Source: Patellaria atrata CBS 101060
Lineage: Eukaryota > Ascomycota > Dothideomycetes > Patellariales > Patellariaceae
Assembly (NCBI GenBank): GCA_010093705.1
Contig: MU006089.1
Location: forward strand, 1,909,561 to 1,973,560
Length of the DNA stretch: 64,000 nt
Reading direction: 5' to 3'
Shown: piece after piece, positions 34,201 to 45,204 of the stretch
How positions within the stretch are numbered: the first letter of the stretch is position 1
How the letters are laid out: the number at the start of each line of letters is the position of its first letter
Translations under genes and position numbers: made by a program
The notes under the pieces: model-generated
Told to the model about the DNA's origin: nothing
The model's input: only the letters and a program-made list of their open reading frames with translations
The model's database searches: none

Positions 34201-36142
34201 AAAGATTATTGATAAGATGTTACCCACGCGTTGATAAGTGGGTGTGCTATCATATATTCCGTGCATGACATTGATGCTGGTACATCCAAAAAAAGCTCTT
34301 TTTAGAAATCCTTCTGCTTTGACTCCGGCGTCCCCGATGAAGCATGATCCAATGACCACCTTGAGACATCATTTTATATCCTGAAGTTTATTTTTCACTC
34401 GTGTGGTATGCCGACTGCTTCATCGGCTATGGATCCTATTCGAGGAGTCAAGAGATGAAGTACGTAGCTTTCGACGAGGGTATTGTTGAAAAGAAATGTT
34501 TTGCATGACTATATTATAGACAGCACCTTGCGGAACTAGTTCTGCTACTGAGCGAAACTTTACCCTGTCATGAGGCCGCAAAAAAGAAATCTGGCCCGGT
34601 TCGGACCATGTATCGGCAACAGGAGCGATCCTGTTAGTGAGTTCTATGGCCGAAATTGGAACCGTACCGAGAGGAGATCCTTTACTATTCGTGAATCCGG
34701 AGCTGTCTTGCGCACTACTGGCCCTTTCGGTTTCATAATACTTGGTCAGAGGAGCTTTGGATTCGTATCTCGCTGCGACTTGTTCTGTGTAAGTACTGTA
34801 CTAGTTTCATAGACGGATGGCGAATATTTGTTGGTGTTGAATGCGTTATCAGATCCGATTCTACTTTCGTTGACCGTACCGCAGGACATACGTTCGGCAT
34901 ACCAACGTCGTCAAGTGACCGCTCTTGTTTGATACCGACAGCAGGAAGGTATGCCCCCCGTTTCAGCCCGAGTTAATTTATTCTTGCAAATACTGGGGTT
35001 TCAAGAGTACTATTAGTACTTTCATGAAGTTCTCTCTAACTTTACAGTACAGGAAGGAACAGATGTACATTGACTTTCTAGTCGTATTAATAACCCCTTC
35101 ATGATAAGTTGAGAACTCTACCCTTAGGTTCCTACGATGCCGTAGCTCGACGTACAGTGAAGTGGAGAACGTATGGAGCGCTCCTAACCTTACGTGAGAC
35201 TTGACCGTATTGATAGTGAAATATCTTTTAGTACTTCCGGCTCAAAGGACTACCAATAGTAGTCCAACAAAGCATACAGAGACTGAGGGATGCAAACCAA
35301 ACCAGAGGAGGGGATAAATAGAAAGGGAACTCAGAAACAGATAATCGAGAAACAAAGAGCTCCGGAAGAGTCACGACATCTTCTCTATACTATTTAATAG
35401 AATCGCAAGCAAACAAAAAATTCTTTACAACTGGAAACCCGCATATAACCCGGGTCTCGTACAATTTAGCAAACGTCCCAAGAAAGTTATTATCAAAACC
35501 AATTGCTGTTACATGAAGGGGAAAGTTTGAGAGATCGGAGCAACTAGGTAGGGACGTTAACAACGATTTTTTGAGTGATTCATCCCCTAGTTCTACCGTG
35601 CTAACGTATAAAGTAGTTTGCTCAATTGTAATAAAGAATCAAAGAGGGTAGAATTTGGTGAAAAAAGTTTCCATGAGCTCTTACTAATCCTTAGGGAGGT
35701 CGTGGTATGATGTGGTAATTCGGTGGTGCCACAAGCATACTGCATACACCTTATAGTTTTAATAGATTACTATTGCGAAGCATCGGTTATGGGAAAGTAT
35801 CCGTCGAATAGGTACTGCTGTTTCTCCTGTTCGTCCTCATGAATTGTACTTTGCAGTGAGTGTTCTCGATGGGGGGGCAAGGATGAGGCGAAATCCATGC
35901 AGCCGGAACGTCTTGGCGCCATTTAGATACCTGCCATATCCATCCAGATTTAACGAAACGAGACTTTCTACCCATTTGGTTTTCTCAGGAGCTCAGGTAC
36001 TTTGAACCTTTTGTTTGAATGCTGAATCTTCACGAAGGTGTTGTTCAATCCTGAGTCATCTCCAATCAGCCATGGCATAGTTCTAACGTGAAGGAGTATC
36101 TGTCATTACGGCGCCCAGCAAAGGATCAGCTTACGAGGCACC
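31276..36142. other. 4.9-kb gene-poor stretch
   Basis: No frame reads like a protein domain. It holds an A/GAA-rich tract (32452-32552), a T run near 33247 and three GTAC(T/A)GTAC motifs (32714, 34079, 34793). No terminal repeats or transposase motif seen. Confidence 0.4.
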
Positions 36143-37996
36143 ATGAACCTCAACAGCCGTTTCGTTCACTTCGTCATCGCCGCCAGCATCATCAGCATCG
36201 TGAGCGTAGCCGCATGGCTGTTCTCTGAACCTCGCGGATCAGCCCGACTAGCCTTGTCGAATTTTAGGAATGGAAACCAGAGACAAGCGCATCATCCTAT
36301 CGACGACCTCCTTAAACAGGGGGAGAAGGAATACCGAGCCATCATAAAGGATGTATCCAAGGACGTCAAGTCAGCAGCTCGTGCTTACCGGCGTAGAAGA
36401 GGGCGACATCCACCTCCAAACTTTGATGCATGGTTCCAATATGCCCAGGAGCGAAACGCAGTCATCTCGGAGAGTTTGTTTGACCAAATATACCATGACT
36501 TGAATCCCTTCTGGGGAATAGAAGCTGCACAAATCCGTAACCAAGCATACGCTTCAAACTTCACGATTAGCGTACGCAATCATAATGCCACTTTTATCAC
36601 CGATCACGAACGAGCATGGATGAACCTTTGGCACAACTTAGTCCAGACGATCGCTGAATATCTTCCTGATGTAGACATACCGATCAATGTCATGGATGAA
36701 AGCCGTATAATTGTCTCATGGGAAACAATCAATGAATACATGATAGAAGAAGCAAGGACACGGGGCAAGTTACCTGAGGTTCAAGAAGTTGTTTCTGAAT
36801 ACCAGAAACTTCAACCTCTCCCACCACCAACGGAGCAAGAAACAGAGCAAGAAACAAAGCAAGAGCAAAGAAGAGCTGAGCGTTTCGACCCTGAATGGAT
36901 CAAGAAAGGACCATACTGGAACCTCGCTCGGGTAGGTTGCCCTCCAGAAACTGCGGCTCGTTATGCCGAATCTGTTACGGAATTCTCGGGCCCTCCACCG
37001 CTGCCCTTGGGCTACCCCGAGAATTCTCATCTTGGATATGTCAAGAATTGGACGCAAGCGAAGGACCCTTGTCTACAACCTCATTTGCGAGAACTGCACG
37101 GTACCTTCGTTGAACCGATCTCTTTATCAACCACCAAGAAGCTTATCCCGATGTTCGGAGGTTCTAAGCTACCGATAAACAATGAGATCTTGATACCACC
37201 AGCTATGTACTGGAGCAAGGATGAGTTCTTTGAAGTTGGAGAGCATGATGGAGGCCCTTGGCAGGATAAGGAGAATTTGTTGGCTTGGAGAGGTTCGGCC
37301 TCAGGTGGACGAAATAGAAAAGAGAATTGGACTCGATTCCAGCGTCATCGTTTCCTCTCAATGGTCAATGGAACTTTAGTGCACCTTGCGGAAACGTCCA
37401 GTCAGGATCCACCGAATTTCGTGCTGCCTTCGTATGATCATTACAACCTCAAAGCACCACGGAATGGATACCTTGGTAAATGGCTCGATGAGTTCTCCGA
37501 CTGCAGCTTTACCAATCTCCTCTGCTTTCCAGGTCAGAACGACAAGCACTGCACTTACACCGATCCATACTACGAGGTGAAAGAGGTCAAACCGCTGAGC
37601 GAGCAGTTTTCTGCCAAATATCTTCCTGACTTGGATGGTAACTCTTTCAGTGGAAGATATCGAAGTTTCCTAAGATCAACTTCTGTTCCAATCAAGGCCA
37701 CGGTTTATAACGAGTGGCACGATTCTCGTCTGATCCCATGGAAACATTTCGTACCAATGGACAACACGTTTATCGACATTTATGGTATCATGGATTATTT
37801 TTACGGATATAATGGTGTTGGAGCTCGTGACGAAGCTGCAAAGAACATTGCTCTTGCTGGTAAAGAGTGGGCCGATAAAGTACTGAGAAGAGAGGATATG
37901 CAAATATACATGTTTCGGTTATTACTGGAGTATGGAAGGCTCTGTGATGATCAGAGACTGAAATTAGGTTATGTGGAGGACTTGAAGAAACGGTGA
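36143..37996 (+). CDS. CAP10-type glycosyltransferase (GT90 family)
   Basis: A single-exon frame of 617 residues with ATG in a good context (GCACCATGA). One hydrophobic segment at residues 8-27 (FVHFVIAASIISIVSVAAWL) near a short N-terminus marks a type II membrane protein, probably Golgi. A Lys/Glu/Arg-rich stem follows, then the CAP10 domain, with FDAWFQYAQERNAV, the core LAWRGSASGGRNRKENWTRF, FSGRYRSFLRSTSVPIKATV and YNEWHDSRLIPWKHFVPMDN. The family includes Cryptococcus Cap10 and Cxt1 beta-1,2-xylosyltransferase and animal POGLUTs; donor and acceptor here are unknown. Gln/Glu repeats (TEQETEQETKQEQRRAERF) interrupt the middle, a low-complexity insertion within an otherwise ordinary member. 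The C-terminus is complete. Confidence 0.88.
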   Translation: MNLNSRFVHFVIAASIISIVSVAAWLFSEPRGSARLALSNFRNGNQRQAHHPIDDLLKQGEKEYRAIIKDVSKDVKSAARAYRRRRGRHPPPNFDAWFQYAQERNAVISESLFDQIYHDLNPFWGIEAAQIRNQAYASNFTISVRNHNATFITDHERAWMNLWHNLVQTIAEYLPDVDIPINVMDESRIIVSWETINEYMIEEARTRGKLPEVQEVVSEYQKLQPLPPPTEQETEQETKQEQRRAERFDPEWIKKGPYWNLARVGCPPETAARYAESVTEFSGPPPLPLGYPENSHLGYVKNWTQAKDPCLQPHLRELHGTFVEPISLSTTKKLIPMFGGSKLPINNEILIPPAMYWSKDEFFEVGEHDGGPWQDKENLLAWRGSASGGRNRKENWTRFQRHRFLSMVNGTLVHLAETSSQDPPNFVLPSYDHYNLKAPRNGYLGKWLDEFSDCSFTNLLCFPGQNDKHCTYTDPYYEVKEVKPLSEQFSAKYLPDLDGNSFSGRYRSFLRSTSVPIKATVYNEWHDSRLIPWKHFVPMDNTFIDIYGIMDYFYGYNGVGARDEAAKNIALAGKEWADKVLRREDMQIYMFRLLLEYGRLCDDQRLKLGYVEDLKKR

Positions 37997-38351
37997 TGAA
38001 TCACTTCCACTGTACAGTACAGTATAGTACATGGGATCGCTTCGATAATTGGATACCCCGGCGTTTTGGGGGGCATGGAGTATATATGTATAACTAGGAA
38101 TCTTTCTATCACCATAATAGGCCTTCAATAATTCATGTTTTTAGAGCGGCCTCCACTGGTGTTTATTGAGGTGTACCCAGGTACTAATAATTTACATGTT
38201 CTGCCAAGACATATCCATAGGGCAGGACTTTTGGTCGAGCTTCCCCGCGATACATCAATTAATTCGACGCGATATCCAGACCTTTCCTATTCTCAACAGC
38301 GGGACATCTTCTTGACGTAGAGGGAGGGAGAAAAGTCTCTCACACGATCGT
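37997..38351. other. short spacer between GT90 and ArgRS genes
   Basis: Contains GTACAGTAC at 38012 within an overlapping GTACAGTACAGTATAGTAC run just after the GT90 stop. No gene. Confidence 0.5.
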
Positions 38352-40639
38352 ATGCTCTCTCGTTTGAAATCGCTTACCAATTTTACAAATCCACTCAAAA
38401 CTTTCGTCTCGACTCATCGCTATTTGACTCATCGTACGAAATATACGAATATATTAAAAGCAACCAAAAGATCGCTATCTTACGCAACACCAAAAAATTA
38501 TACATATCTCTCCATCATGGCTTCCCTAAAGGAATCACATGTTCCCACATTGGACGAGCTCGCACTCACACTAAAGGATATTGGTCTATCGGAGGTACCT
38601 CAAGCGCCGAATACCTATCCCAACTTCAACCCAGTTGATATTTACCGCTCTCACCTTACCGATCTTCTCGCTCCTATAACTGGCGTTGAACCTAAGATAA
38701 TATATCCCGTATTACAATGGACGCAAACGCTAGATATGGGCGATATCGTCTTACCCGTACCAGCGCTCAGGCTCAAGGGGAAGAAACCAGACACCTTAGC
38801 GCAAGAATTTGGGACGAAGGTCAGTTCTACTCTATGGTAACCTCAAAGGAAGACTAATTGGTACATAGTTCCCCGAGTCACCTTTGGTAGAAAAGCCTCT
38901 TGTCAAGGGAACCTACCTCCAATTCTTCTTCAAACCTCAACCGCTCGCAAGGTTAATTCTACCTTCCATCCTGAAAGCTGGCCCATCTTTTGGGTTCAAC
39001 CCTAAGTTAGGTCTTAGAGACCCCTCGGATTCATCACAAGGCAAAAAGAGGATTATCGTGGAGTTTTCCTCGCCGAATATCGCGAAGCCATTCCATGCGG
39101 GCCATTTGCGCAGTACAATCATTGGAGGATTCCTGGCCAACCTGTACGAGGCCGCTGGCTGGGATGTGATCCGTATGAACTATCTTGGCGACTGGGGTAA
39201 GCAATATGGCGTCCTCGCTTTAGGATTTGAAAGATTCGGAAGCGAGGAGGAATTGCTTAGGAATCCTATTGGACATCTATACGATGTCTATGTCAAGATC
39301 AGTGCTATAGCGCATGAGGAAAACGAGAAGATCAAAGCGAAGAAAGAGGAAATCAAGGCTTTGCAAGCAAATAACGAAATTATCACAGAACAGGAGGTAG
39401 AACTACAGCGGATGGTTGATGAGTCTACTGACGAGGCCGCGCGGGGTTATTTCAAACGCATGGTTGACGGTGATAAAGATGCTGTTGATATCTGGAAGCG
39501 ATTCCGAGACTTGAGCATCGAAAGATACAAGCAGACATACGCACGGTTAAACATCCAGTATGATGTCTATTCCGGAGAATCACAAGTCAGCGATGAGAGC
39601 ATGGAGGCCGCTGCAACAACAATGGCCGAGAAAGGTGTCTCGGAAGATTCTGAAGGCGCTGTGATAGTGGACTTAACCAAGATCAATAAAAAGCTTGGAA
39701 AAGCGGTCGTCAAAAAGAAAGACGGTACGAGCTTGTATCTAACTAGGGATATTGGAGCCGCGTTCGAAAGATATGACAAGTATAAATTCGACAAGATGAT
39801 CTACGTGGTGGCTTCTCAGCAGGATCTTCATCTCGCACAGCTATTTGCTATCGAGGGCGCCATGGGACGCAAGGACGTAGCAGAAAAATGCCAGCACATC
39901 AACTTCGGCATGGTTTTGGGAATGAGTACCAGAAAGGGTACTGCTAAGTTCTTGGATGATATTCTCCGTGATGTTGGCGATAAGATGCACGAGGTTATGA
40001 GAAGCAATGAGGAGAAGTACAAGCAGGTCGAAGACCCTGACCGAACTGCTGATACTCTAGGTATATCGGCCGTCATGGTACAGGATATGAAGGGGAAGAG
40101 GTACAGTGCCCGGATATCCTTATGATCACGTAATTTGGCTAATCATCGTAGAATCAACAACTATGAATTTGATATGGACAGAATGTGTTCATTCGAAGGA
40201 GACACCGGTCCCTATCTCCAATACGCGCACGCTCGTCTTTGCTCCATTACCCGCAAAGCTAATTTATCTCAAGAAGAAATCGAGTCGGCGGATTCCTCAC
40301 TGCTGACGGAGAAACACGCCGTCGATCTTATCCGGTCGTTATCTCAATGGCCTGACGTGTTCATCAATACCGTAAAGACACAAGAACCAACCACGGTACT
40401 CACATATCTCTTCAAGATGACACATTCAGTCAGTTCGAGTTATGATCATCTGCAAGTCGTGGGCAGTGAACCTGAGCTAAAGAAGGCGCGGTTGGCGCTG
40501 TATACATGTGCTCGACAGGTGTTGAATAACGGCATGAGACTATTAGGTTTAAATCCGGTTGAGAGGTATGTCATTTCTAGTCTTCTCATAGTGTCCCCCG
40601 TTCTTATGTATGAGAAACTAATATCAATACAGGATGTGA
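38352..40639 (+). CDS. arginyl-tRNA synthetase, probably dual-targeted
   Basis: Exons 38352-38819, 38869-40100, 40152-40565 and a 7-nt last exon 40633-40639 (G ATG TGA) give 706 residues. The protein charges tRNA-Arg. Visible are the class I signature HAGH (residues 232-235, in IAKPFHAGHLRSTIIGGFL), MNYLGDWGKQYG, the Arg/ATP-site block TSLYLTRDIGAA, and MSTRKG (508-513) in the KMSKS position. The C-terminal anticodon-binding helical domain ends LLGLNPVERM. The first 55 residues contain no Asp or Glu and are rich in Arg, Lys, Ser and Thr: a strong mitochondrial presequence. Met56 (38517) has A at -3 and G at +4, whereas the first ATG has a weak context. Leaky scanning would therefore yield mitochondrial and cytosolic forms from one gene; this is inference. 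Confidence 0.93.
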
Positions 40640-43600
40640 ATGTCCTCACGGTATTATTGCATTGTTGGCGAAGGGAAAAGCATTTCTGGACGATATTTAA
40701 AAAAAAGTATCGTATTAAAGATCTATCAAAGATTCGAACATCTATGTATAATATACCCGTTGCACATTGACGCGTTTCGTCTATCAAGCACACATCACTA
40801 CCTTATACACGTTGTAATTGCCTCTCATGATAGACACCTGAACCTCTTACAATATTCATACTTATTAAAACAACTACCTTTAATGCTGATGCAAGTTCTA
40901 GTACGAGTTGCAGACGGCAGTGATACCCCGATAGTCCAGTCTTTGAATATCACTATTGTACGGTGACACACCGCTTAAGGCATATCTTACCACAGTCACT
41001 ACCATATACCATCGTTTGCCGTCTTCGGCATCGGCTGCAGAAATCAGGGGCGGGATCTTCGGCTGACGCACGAATATTCGGCCGGCCCTAAACTTTCAGA
41101 GTTTGAGTTGCCGTCGGAGACTAAAAACCTGATACTGCTCCAAAGCTTGTTTGAACCATGGAACAACGAAAAATAACAAATTAGCGACCGGAAGGGCCAG
41201 AGGAAATATACCAATTGTAAGTTTCGCCGTATTCGGACTCGGGTAAGGTTTCTTTTTTTTTTTTTCTTTTCGCGCATGGTCTCAGAGTTCCCATATCGGA
41301 GCTTAGTCTAAGCTTTTTTTTCTATCAAACGCCACATCACATCACAGCACAGGACACGCGTGCCCCACTGTTAAGAGGTTTTTCTTTTGAAGGACAAAGT
41401 AGCCGTTTGGGAGGAATAGAGAGGATTCCGTGCGGCTCAAACTCTCTATTCCTGCGCGGGACGGCTCGTTGGTACCCAATTGCACCACCTACCAATCTTT
41501 TCTGATCCAGTCACGCCAGTCTGCGGCATCAACATTGTCACCAGCGCCCTACGGCGGGGCGATATTTATCGTGGAAGAAAAGTGGGCACCATGCTGCCCT
41601 ATTGCTGTCCAGGAAGTGCGGCGGCTAGTATTTTTGCGGCAGTGGCGAGCCCTACGACACTGGGCTTTTGGTACCCAACCGAATATCGGCAAAAATAGTC
41701 TCTTCTCATGTGTTTTTCCATGTGTTTTTGCGATTGAGTTTTTGACTCATATTCTCTTTGTCGCCCAACCTAACTTTAGACGGTGGTTCCTGCGTAAGCG
41801 TGGATGCCACGTCAGAGGCTCAAGAGGTTGGCGGGCGTCAGAGGCTTTTTTTTTTTCTTCCCGTACTTATGCTTTCGTCACAGGTTGGAAGAGGAGAAAG
41901 AAGATAAGGCTGTTTTAAGAGCGGGAACAGTTTGTGTATTCCCAAAAAGATGGGTTTTTCGGAGCGGAAATTGCTATCTACATCTCAGATAGACTATTTT
42001 CGGAGCAGGAATTGGTTTTCGTCTCTTCGTTGACCGGAACCGATGCGGTTAGTCAGCGGGTGGATCTTCAGACCCGTATACCCTGCGTCCTTGGATATTG
42101 CGTAGTCTAAAAGGAAAAGATTTTTCCTCATTATTCTGATAACATACTCAACGGGGGCGACGACCGGGATCACGGGACGGGGAGCCCGTATGCCAAGCTT
42201 ATAATAGCTACAAATATACGAGAAAAAGAGGTTTCGATAAGGGCACAACTGAAAGGGCTCTCAAAAAGATCCTTTTGAAGTAAGCTTACGGTAGAAGAGG
42301 ATAGCACAAAACTCACAACCGAGAGGTGTCATATCTTCCGAGGATGGTTCTTCTAGGCGGTACCGTAGCGGGGTACGGGTACCACTATTATGATGCACAG
42401 CCGTTCTCAAAGAGCCTCAAAATATGAGGGATTTGTGCAAGCTTTGTCCCTTCTTAGAGTAGGATGATGGACGCGTAGTGGGGTGAAAAGGAAAAGTCGG
42501 TGAGGGGAAGATCAGCGGGGTCGTGAGATGTATCGATAAGTTCCCTCCCGTTGCGATGGTGGACGAGAATCATGGTGGGCTTGATTTGCTGATGGAAGAT
42601 CCGGGTGATTTCGGTTCGTGAGATGCGTTATATTCTTCTTCACCGTGGTCACGTGTTTGTCCTCTTCCCTCAAATATCAGGTTCGATTTGTCTGCTAATG
42701 CGAGAATAGGAGAGTCTATGCTTCGTGGGTTTCTATTTATCGCCTCTAGCTCATATGTCCAAGTAAGTTTGATGGTCCTTCCTGGTTCGTATACAAGAAT
42801 CTTCATTCTTTTTGTACTGTACTATCGGACCAGGTGTAGCATGGCCTACTCTTGTATTACTGTGCTGCTGCCGTGCTGCGTCGTACGTGCTACGAATAAT
42901 CACCAAATGCCGGCGCGGGCATCATTGGAGAAGTTTTCTCTGTTCCCAGAGTTCCCAGGCAATCGAGCGGCACAGCTCTATGAACATAGTCAGTCTAGAT
43001 GTGCGAACATATGAAGAAGGGTAAACTCTGACTTAGGATATGGGTATACCTGGTCTGTCGAAGCTCTTAGGGCTTCTATTCACAATCTCGAAAAGTCCAC
43101 CCTCAGGGTACAAACTGGTACCTTAGGCGTCACTGGGTGTAAGGACTTTTACCTTGCAGAGCATCAGAAGCACTCGAAATTGCTGACTGCGGGGCAGGGA
43201 ACCAGCCACTACCGTAGACATCTCTCGGCGTCCGAGAGTTTTTTTTCGAAACCTCGATAATACTCTTTGTCGAAGATATCTACTTGTAAGGCCTCATTTA
43301 CGACCTCAATATGGAAATAGTTTTTGGAACATTCTGGAGACGTCTGTGATGTGAGAAGGAACGTTTCAGATATTTTAAGACCTTTACAATTAGAGATGTT
43401 GCGCTCACTTCGGGTTCCGAAACGAACTGAATTGCAACAGGACTTCCTATTGGGCTGGATCTCGAGGATGACTTACGATTGAGTGCCCAATGAATTTCGT
43501 CCTGACCAAGCAGAGGCAAGATGTAGCCTTGATCTGAGACGAGTGACGTGCGCCTCATGATGTGTTGTGCATATACTGGCCTACCATTTTGGGACATAGA

Positions 43601-45204
43601 GTACCAAACCTTTGGAATACATACTCGTATCTCGAGCTTTAGCTCTAGCTAAACAGTATGACTCTTTCAATCCCATTGAATTATGGGTCCGTCGGACTTT
43701 TGGAAAATAAGAACAGAATTAGGTTGGGTTGCTGTGTCGTTTCACAGAATTGTCGAGTCCACCAAAGAAACTCGCAAGCTGAAATTCGCATGAGCTTACA
43801 GCAAAGACCAAAGACAGTTGTGGTCTGACGCGCATTAGACGGCAAGCAGCTAGGTTTGCTTTTTACTATTGTCTCTTCTGTATGGTTACCAGCGTGTGAA
43901 AGAGCAATAAAGCTAGACTTTCCCCTCATGGCTGGTCGTGGGGAAGCTGCTGCGAGAGACACTGCAGCACGTACGGTATCCCCACCCTATTGGAATGGCA
44001 GCAGCAAGTGCAGATATCCTTTCGGTCAGTCTTGCGTTTACGATCACGAAGCCTCTGGCCAGTAACAGAGGGCTCGATGGGGAGATGTACCGGTCATCAA
44101 CCCACTGCCAGCCTTGCATCACCCACCAAGTTCAGTCTTCCTGAGCGGTCGCTTGATTAAGTTCCGGCTGGGGAACCAGGCAGACAGCTTTTCGACTGGA
44201 GTGGACGGGTAGACATGGAAGGCAATCCTCCAAATCTCTTGTCCACATTGTGGAGAAGAAAGGCTATAGTGGAATGATGGCTATAATGAACATTGTGTAA
44301 CGGCTCGGTTCTGTTCGTGCGGTCTACTGCTTTCCTCAATTCAGAAGCCTTGATTCCTTACGGTATTTCTGTGACAAACAACAGCGGTACCCCTTGACGG
44401 AAATACGTTACTGGCGTGTTATCTTTGGGGAGACGGGTACTTCATACGTTGTCTGCTATTAGAAGCTCAAGAGCGCCTTGTATCTCAGACAACGTCAGCA
44501 CCGCTACCTGGTATTTCCCTGCTCGAGAATAGCATCGAGGACAGCTTTCCATCTCGTTGTCAGTGGGTAGCCTGAAGCCGAAAAAAGGGAGATTGACTCG
44601 AAAGGCTGTGCTTAGGCCCACAAGACAAGATACAAGGCGCGGAAGATGATTCTAAGGGGGAGGAAAGGAGTAGTGAGTGGTAAGAGGTTAAAGAGACAGG
44701 CAGAGAGAAGGACAGGGCCATATGGGTTGGGCTCCTGCTAATTGGTGCTAATTGACAATAGTAATAGTGGTATGTATTTAAATAAATTTCATGCAATGGC
44801 CCGAGAGCGAAAACTCCCCGCTCAGTGTGTGCTCAGACTTGCTCACGCCCTCGGACTCAGCAAAAAAAATCAAAAACGGCGCCATCATCCCCTTCCTCAC
44901 TCCCTTTCTTCCCTTCCACCATCCCATATTATTTTTCACCATAACCATGCAACTAATGCGGCTTCCTCCTTTCCGCTGATTACACTACCTTATACTCTTA
45001 TCTACTGATCTTTTGCATTGCGAGCATTATTCTCATTGCCTGATTGCACTCCCTTTTGACTCAAATGTTCTTCGCTTTACAACCTCCTTTGCTTCCCATC
45101 TAAACTTTTCCGCCTAAGGTATCGACACCTGGCTTCCTGCTTACTACAGGTGTCACTTACATCACCACCCTTTCCCTCTTTTAGACTCTCAGTAACAAAA
45201 GACC
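40640..45204. other. 4.6-kb gene-poor stretch
   Basis: No convincing gene; the longest frame (41430-41918) has no recognisable features. GTACTGTAC occurs at 42814. The last ~250 bases are CT-rich and look like the leader/promoter of the gene at 45205; a possible 5' UTR intron ends at TTTTAG near 45184. Confidence 0.4.

Noticed and set aside
41430-41918. 162-residue plus-strand frame
   Set aside because: Trp/Arg/Phe/Cys-rich without domain features; two other frames overlap it; no promoter-like leader.
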